NCBI GenBank assembly: GCA_020861125.1
Contig: JAJBSZ010000216.1
Location: 1 to 10,706, forward strand
DNA: 10,706 nucleotides
From: Planctomycetota bacterium
Lineage (GTDB): Bacteria > Planctomycetota > SZUA-567
Reading direction: 5' to 3'
The notes under the pieces are model-generated. The model was not told the DNA's origin, made no database searches, and saw nothing but the letters and a program-made list of their open reading frames with translations. Positions 7,394 through 10,706 of this stretch are shown here, piece by piece. Position 1 is the first letter of the stretch. Each line of letters starts with the position of its first letter. A program made the position numbers and the translations under genes.

Positions 7394-8923
7394 TCACGGT
7401 GCGGGAATAGGGCCTGCTCGATCCGGCGGGCTCCAGATCCGGAGTGCGGTTCCACGCAGGAGGTCCATGTCCACCGCACCCCAACTCCGTCCGTCCAGAG
7501 ACACCGTGGAATTGTCCCCCAGAGGGAAAAACTGGCCGGGGCCGACGAGGACATCTCCCTCCTGGGTCATGCCGGAAAGGTAGGTCCCGATACCCTGGTT
7601 TTGCCCGCTGTAATAAAAGACGTCGCGGTCGATGGTCAACCGCCGGAGGGTGACGCCGCCGCCGGCAGTCGCCACCGCCACGCCGGATCTGCCGCCGTCG
7701 AAATTGACGTCCGGTTTTGGTCCCAACCACACGGGTCGGTCGAACACCCGGGTTCGGTTTTCTCCGAGGAATAAACGGACGGCGCCATCCACCACCTGGA
7801 ATTCCACCCGATTCCATTCGCCCGCCTTGACCTGGACGTTGGCGACAGGCCGGTCATTGATCAGAACCTGGTCGGTGGAAAGCGACAAACTGGCAACCCG
7901 GTCTTCGCCGGATAATTCCGCCCGAAACACCGAATCCGGTCGGTCGAGCCGGACCTCGGTTTCCAGTTTCAAATCCGCGACGAAGTTATAGGTATAATTG
8001 CGAAAATGTCCCATATCGCCCTGCAGGACATTGCCGACGTGGTAGGGTCCCGTTTCCGGCAGCCCGGAACGGAAGGTATACAATGTCACGGCATCTTCCT
8101 GATTCAGGTGACGGCAGGCGGGACAGCGGGCCGGCGCCGGGTAGGAATCCACCGTGGTGGAGAAGTTGTGGCCGCAGGCCTTGCAGACGTATAGGAGATC
8201 CTGATGGAGCAGGTACCGGTCGGGGATGCCGGGGAGTTCCACCAGGCGGTCGTTTTGGCCAACGATGCCTACCCGCGCCATGGGCTTGTAACGGAGCCGA
8301 GTGTCGGGCGGCAATAACAGCATGTGGTTGCGCACGGCAACGGGTTCTGCGCCGTGTTCCTCCCAGGCCGCGAGAAATTCTTCAGTGGAGCGATCGGTGA
8401 AATCTTCGGTATACACCCGAATCCACATGCCCTGTTGCACCGAGTCGGGTTTGACCTGACGGACGTAATCGCCCTGGCCGGTGACCGGCCGGGTCCAGAT
8501 GTCACCACCGGCGATGGCCAGCTGTTCGTTTTCGAGGCCGGCGATGCGCTTGACCGTAAGCCCCGATTCGCCACCGGTATTGAGGCCAGCGATCTGCCGG
8601 TCGGCAGCGATGCCGGGGGTGTCGAAGATGGCGATTTCCCAGCGTTTCGGTTTTCGGTAGTGGTAGGTAAGGCGCCAGCAGAGCAGTCGATCCCGTTCCG
8701 TTTCCCGCGCTTGCAAGGCTGGCGCCATGGAATTGGAACCGACATTGTAAAAATGGAAGGCGAAGATCCAGAACAGGGAGGCGGCAACCAACAGGCTCGT
8801 CACGCCGACGGCGAGGAGGTTGTTGCGGAGGGAACGTCTGCGTTTGCGTACCCGGGAATCAACGGCGGAATGGGCAACCCTGGTGTGTGGTCGTGTCACG
8901 GTATCCCTCTTTTCCCCCTCCAT
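7394..8923 (-). CDS. Signal peptidase I-like protein (S26 family) with inserted zinc-ribbon and LamG-like domains
   Basis: A 509-residue membrane-anchored Ser/Lys protease, predicted to cleave signal peptides from exported proteins. A basic cytoplasmic tail (RKRRRSLRNN, 27-36) precedes one membrane helix (about 37-59), placing the rest outside the membrane. S26 boxes are present: catalytic Ser65 in VGSNSMAP, box C RWEIAIFDTP (94-103), catalytic Lys125 in GLTVKRIAGLENEQL, and box E PLGDNSTVSLDGRSWGAV (467-484). Between boxes D and E lie about 340 residues, against a few dozen to about 130 in common enzymes: a CKACGH...CPACRH knuckle (C247, C250, C267, C270) and a beta-rich region at about 300-432 resembling concanavalin A/LamG folds. 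Start: AGGAG lies 5 nt before the ATG. The gene faces phoR with 5 nt between stops. A second, normal LepB may exist elsewhere; I cannot tell whether this one is the housekeeping enzyme. Confidence 0.85.
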   Translation of the reverse strand: MEGEKRDTVTRPHTRVAHSAVDSRVRKRRRSLRNNLLAVGVTSLLVAASLFWIFAFHFYNVGSNSMAPALQARETERDRLLCWRLTYHYRKPKRWEIAIFDTPGIAADRQIAGLNTGGESGLTVKRIAGLENEQLAIAGGDIWTRPVTGQGDYVRQVKPDSVQQGMWIRVYTEDFTDRSTEEFLAAWEEHGAEPVAVRNHMLLLPPDTRLRYKPMARVGIVGQNDRLVELPGIPDRYLLHQDLLYVCKACGHNFSTTVDSYPAPARCPACRHLNQEDAVTLYTFRSGLPETGPYHVGNVLQGDMGHFRNYTYNFVADLKLETEVRLDRPDSVFRAELSGEDRVASLSLSTDQVLINDRPVANVQVKAGEWNRVEFQVVDGAVRLFLGENRTRVFDRPVWLGPKPDVNFDGGRSGVAVATAGGGVTLRRLTIDRDVFYYSGQNQGIGTYLSGMTQEGDVLVGPGQFFPLGDNSTVSLDGRSWGAVDMDLLRGTALRIWSPPDRAGPIPAP

Positions 8924-8928
8924 GCCGT

Positions 8929-8933
8929 CTCCT
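8929..8933 (-). promoter_or_regulatory. Ribosome binding site of the signal peptidase-like gene
   Basis: On the - strand AGGAG precedes the ATG (8923) by 5 nt, fixing the start. Only about 43 nt separate this start from the terminator T-run, and I see no convincing -35/-10 pair in that space. Confidence 0.6.
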
Positions 8934-8965
8934 GTCCGTTCTCTGGCGCGTTCCCAGCGGGATCA

Positions 8966-8989
8966 CAAAAAACCCGGCCGCTGGCCGGG
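8966..8989 (-). terminator. Rho-independent terminator after the HD-GYP regulator gene
   Basis: Read on the - strand, CCCGGCC, loop AGC, GGCCGGG, then TTTTTT form a perfect 7-bp GC-rich stem with a 3-nt loop and a six-T tail, a classical intrinsic terminator. It lies 28 nt downstream of the HD-GYP stop codon and about 43 nt upstream of the signal peptidase start, so it either separates the two genes or acts as a partial attenuator between them. On the + strand the stem would be followed by ATGCG, not T residues, so it is one-directional. Confidence 0.88.
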
Positions 8990-9017
8990 ATGCGACACCG
9001 CTTCAAGAACAGTCCGT

Positions 9018-10160
9018 TTAGTTGGCTGCCAACGCCGGTTGCTGGGGCGTACCGGTGCCGTCCAGTTCCCGGGTCACCCGGATGATGGCATCCTCGCGCT
9101 CCAGGAAAATATCCACGAGGTACGGGTCGAAATGACTGCCGCGGCCATCGAGAATGATCTTCATGGCCTCTTCGTGGCTCATGGCCGGTTTATAACACCG
9201 CTGATGGGTCGTCAGGGCGTCGTAGACATCGGCCAGGGCCATGATGCGGGCGGAGAGGGGAATGACATACTCCGCAATGCCCGTCGGGTATCCTTTGCCA
9301 TCCCATTTCTCGTGGTGGTACAGGGCGATTTCCTTGCCCATGTGGATAAAATTGTTGCCGGGATGCAGATTGTCGACGTCGGCGAGGAGGGCATGTCCCA
9401 CCGAGGTGTGGGCTTTCATCGCCTCGAATTCTTCGGGCGTCAGTTTTCCCGGTTTTTGCAGGATGGAATCGGAAACCGCGACCTTGCCGATATCGTGCAG
9501 CGGGGCGGTATTACGGATGTTTTCGGCGAGGTTGGGCGGCGGCGGCGCCTCGGCCGGGTTGGGTTTTTCGCAAAAGCGGTGGGCCAGGAGGTAACAGATT
9601 TCCCGCACGCGCTCCAGGTGTTCGCCGGTATCGACGTCCCGGGATTCCGCCAGTTTACACATGGCGAAGATGGTGGAGAGCTGGGCGGCGGTGATTTGCT
9701 GGACCTGGCGGTTGACCCGCTCCTCGAGGAGGGCGTTGTGCTCCGCCAGCTGTCGCTGCAATTCCATCTCCCGGTCGTGGAGTTTTTTCCGTTCGATACA
9801 CGAGGCCAGCCGGGCGCGGAGGACCTGGGCGCGGAACGGTTTCTGCATATAGTCGGCGGCGCCCTTTTCGATGCAGTAGACGATTTTGTCCATGTCGGAA
9901 AGGGCGGTGACGACGATGACGGGGACATTGCGAAGCGCTTCGGACTCCTGCATTTTTTCCAGGAGTTCCGGCCCGCTCATGACCGGCATCATCAGATCGA
10001 GAATGACGCAATCGGGCAACGATTCCTGCATCGAGCGCAGCGCATCAGCGCCGTTTTCCGCCTCGTGCACCTCGTAGCCGAGTTTTTTCACCTGGTCGCG
10101 GATGAGTCGGCGAATGATGGCCGAATCTTCCACGATCAGTACCGTCCCTGCGTCTGACAT
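9018..10160 (-). CDS. Response regulator with HD-GYP domain (probable cyclic-di-GMP phosphodiesterase)
   Basis: A 380-residue cytoplasmic regulator. The receiver domain (about 5-122) has acidic E11/D12, phospho-acceptor D55 in VILDLMMP, T85 and K107 (MQKPF). A charged helical linker (about 124-160) leads into an HD-GYP domain (about 162-360). Its metal and catalytic motifs are complete: HDIGK (222-226), HTSVG (251-255), HHEKWDGKGYP (282-292) and ADVYDALTT (310-318), so hydrolysis of cyclic-di-GMP is likely. A proline-rich loop APPPPN (about 205-210) sits just before the HD motif. This is the RpfG-like arrangement; the partner kinase is not adjacent, and PhoR is already paired with PhoB. GGGGA lies 5 nt before the ATG. 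The gene ends at a clear intrinsic terminator. Its target process (motility, biofilm, other) cannot be read from the context. Confidence 0.93.
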   Translation of the reverse strand: MSDAGTVLIVEDSAIIRRLIRDQVKKLGYEVHEAENGADALRSMQESLPDCVILDLMMPVMSGPELLEKMQESEALRNVPVIVVTALSDMDKIVYCIEKGAADYMQKPFRAQVLRARLASCIERKKLHDREMELQRQLAEHNALLEERVNRQVQQITAAQLSTIFAMCKLAESRDVDTGEHLERVREICYLLAHRFCEKPNPAEAPPPPNLAENIRNTAPLHDIGKVAVSDSILQKPGKLTPEEFEAMKAHTSVGHALLADVDNLHPGNNFIHMGKEIALYHHEKWDGKGYPTGIAEYVIPLSARIMALADVYDALTTHQRCYKPAMSHEEAMKIILDGRGSHFDPYLVDIFLEREDAIIRVTRELDGTGTPQQPALAAN

Positions 10161-10204
10161 TGCATTCCCCGATGAACGATATTTCCGGGTCCGATAAACG
10201 TCCT

Positions 10205-10240
10205 ATAGTACAGTATAATAGATACCGTTTCAATATTTAA
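10205..10240 (-). promoter_or_regulatory. Candidate sigma70-type promoter region for the HD-GYP gene
   Basis: In an AT-rich stretch unlike its surroundings, two overlapping - strand candidates appear: TTGAAA (10233-10228), 17 nt, TACTAT (10210-10205); and TTAAAT (10240-10235), 17 nt, TATACT (10217-10212). Transcription would begin roughly 40 nt upstream of the ATG at 10160. A TATAAT also reads on the + strand at 10214-10219 but has no good -35 partner. Confidence 0.45.
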
Positions 10241-10407
10241 TTCAACTTACGGAAAAATACGACCTTTTTCCGACCCCGCTCCGGCTCGTTCCGGAGTACC
10301 TCATCGTAATCCTTCCTGATGCCGGTTTCCGTGTTGACAACGGGATCGGGGGCTTTTACAACAGATCCTTTCCTCGGTGCGGTTTGTTCAGAATGGATTC
10401 CTTTCAT
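10237..10407 (-). CDS. Possible small protein gene, 56 codons, unknown function
   Basis: I do not recognise this product. An ATG at 10407 opens a frame ending in TAA at 10237-10239. The predicted product is highly charged and hydrophilic, with no membrane helix; its C-terminal part (RKDYDEVL...RKKVVFF) is rich in Lys, Arg, Asp and Glu and looks more like real protein than the Ala/Pro/Gly-rich shadow frames common in this GC-rich DNA. My hand count gives G or C at the third position in 31 of 56 codons, above the second position (about 38%), which is weak coding periodicity. Against it: no good ribosome site (CTGGGC only), the frame stays open far upstream antisense to proB, and it covers the likely proB promoter. 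If real, it would be divergent from proB and upstream of the HD-GYP gene on the same strand. Confidence 0.3.
   Translation of the reverse strand: MKGIHSEQTAPRKGSVVKAPDPVVNTETGIRKDYDEVLRNEPERGRKKVVFFRKLN
10279..10296. repeat. Short hairpin-forming inverted repeat
   Basis: CTCCGG, a 6-nt loop CTCGTT, then CCGGAG form a perfect 6-bp stem. Neither strand has a T-run after it, so it is not an evident terminator. It lies inside the possible 56-codon gene and may be chance in GC-rich DNA. Confidence 0.25.
10334..10362 (+). promoter_or_regulatory. Candidate sigma70 promoter for proB
   Basis: A perfect -35 box TTGACA (10334-10339), a 17-nt spacer and a TACAAC -10 (10357-10362, four of six consensus bases) read toward proB. 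Transcription would start near 10369, leaving a leader of about 50 nt. Confidence 0.5.
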
Positions 10408-10420
10408 GCCCAGGCAAATC

Positions 10421-10706
10421 ATGACCACGGCGGAGACGTTGGTGGTGAAAGTCGGTTCCAGCCTTCTCGCCTCGATTGCCGGCGGCCTCGATACCGCCTT
10501 CATCGCCCGGCTGGTGGGCCAGGTGGCGGATCTGACGGACAAGGGCCGGCGGATCGTGCTGGTCTCCTCGGGAGCGGTGGCGGCGGGTACGGCGGAAATG
10601 GGCCTGCCCAGCCGGCCTGTCGAACTCTCCGTCATCCAGGCGGCGGCGGCGGTCGGGCAGGGGGCCCTGATGCAGATCTACCGCCAAGTTTTCCAAGGGT
10701 CCCGCA
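10421..10706 (+). CDS. proB: Glutamate 5-kinase ProB (3' partial)
   Basis: ProB phosphorylates the gamma-carboxylate of glutamate with ATP, the first committed and normally proline-inhibited step of proline synthesis. Only the first 95 residues are in the window. The amino acid kinase fold is recognisable: TLVVKVGSSLLA (6-17) with the phosphate-binding lysine K10, IVLVSSGAVAAG (45-56) matching the VTSGAIAAG element of E. coli ProB, and QAAAAVGQGALMQIY (73-87) matching the conserved QAAAAVGQ motif. The ATG at 10421 has AGG with a 6-nt spacer and gives the usual short lead-in; an in-frame ATG at 10406 would add five residues and has a poorer site. The rest, including any PUA domain, lies off the right edge. 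There is no functional link to the Pho cluster. Confidence 0.93.
   Translation, partial: MTTAETLVVKVGSSLLASIAGGLDTAFIARLVGQVADLTDKGRRIVLVSSGAVAAGTAEMGLPSRPVELSVIQAAAAVGQGALMQIYRQVFQGSR

Noticed and set aside
8476..8490. GGCCGGT-G-ACCGGCC palindrome
   Set aside because: It lies inside the signal peptidase coding frame, stands alone and has no T-run; a chance palindrome in GC-rich DNA is the simplest explanation.
8820..10157. 445-codon open frame on the + strand opposite the HD-GYP gene
   Set aside because: It is antisense to a gene with all conserved receiver and HD-GYP motifs; no family is recognisable and it has no ribosome site or promoter.

Overview
The window is a GC-rich bacterial chromosome segment whose backbone is a phosphate (Pho) uptake and signalling cluster. 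From position 2 to 7388, all on the + strand, it reads pstC (5' end missing), pstA, pstB, phoU, phoB, phoR. The high-affinity phosphate ABC transporter (two permeases plus ATPase), its accessory regulator PhoU, and the PhoB/PhoR two-component system therefore form one tightly packed, probably co-transcribed unit. Gaps are 1 to 29 nt, except for 77 nt before phoR. The periplasmic phosphate-binding protein PstS and the operon promoter would lie upstream of the window.

On the - strand, convergent with phoR and only 5 nt from its stop, is a 509-residue type I signal peptidase-like protein (7394-8923). Its catalytic fold is split by about 340 residues holding a four-cysteine zinc-ribbon-like knuckle and a concanavalin/LamG-like beta-rich domain. 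Upstream of it on the same strand is a receiver/HD-GYP response regulator (9018-10160), probably a cyclic-di-GMP phosphodiesterase, separated from the peptidase gene by a clear rho-independent terminator. A 260-nt, partly AT-rich intergenic region (10161-10420) holds candidate divergent promoters and a possible 56-codon small gene. The + strand glutamate 5-kinase gene proB (proline biosynthesis) then begins and runs off the right edge.

The organism cannot be fixed from the window. It is a membrane-bounded, probably diderm, high-GC bacterium. The PstC and PstA proteins are the long type with large extracytoplasmic insertions, known from Pseudomonas-like Gammaproteobacteria and elsewhere. The signal peptidase with a large LamG-like insertion reminds me of Planctomycetes/Lentisphaerae-type (PVC) proteins; that link is from memory and only suggestive.

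Most of the window is ordinary, well-conserved machinery. The least ordinary items are the domain-split signal peptidase, the extracytoplasmic beta-propeller on PstC paired with a coiled-coil domain on PstA, and the possible small gene overlapping the proB promoter. I see no phage genes, transposons, CRISPR arrays, tRNAs or rRNAs.
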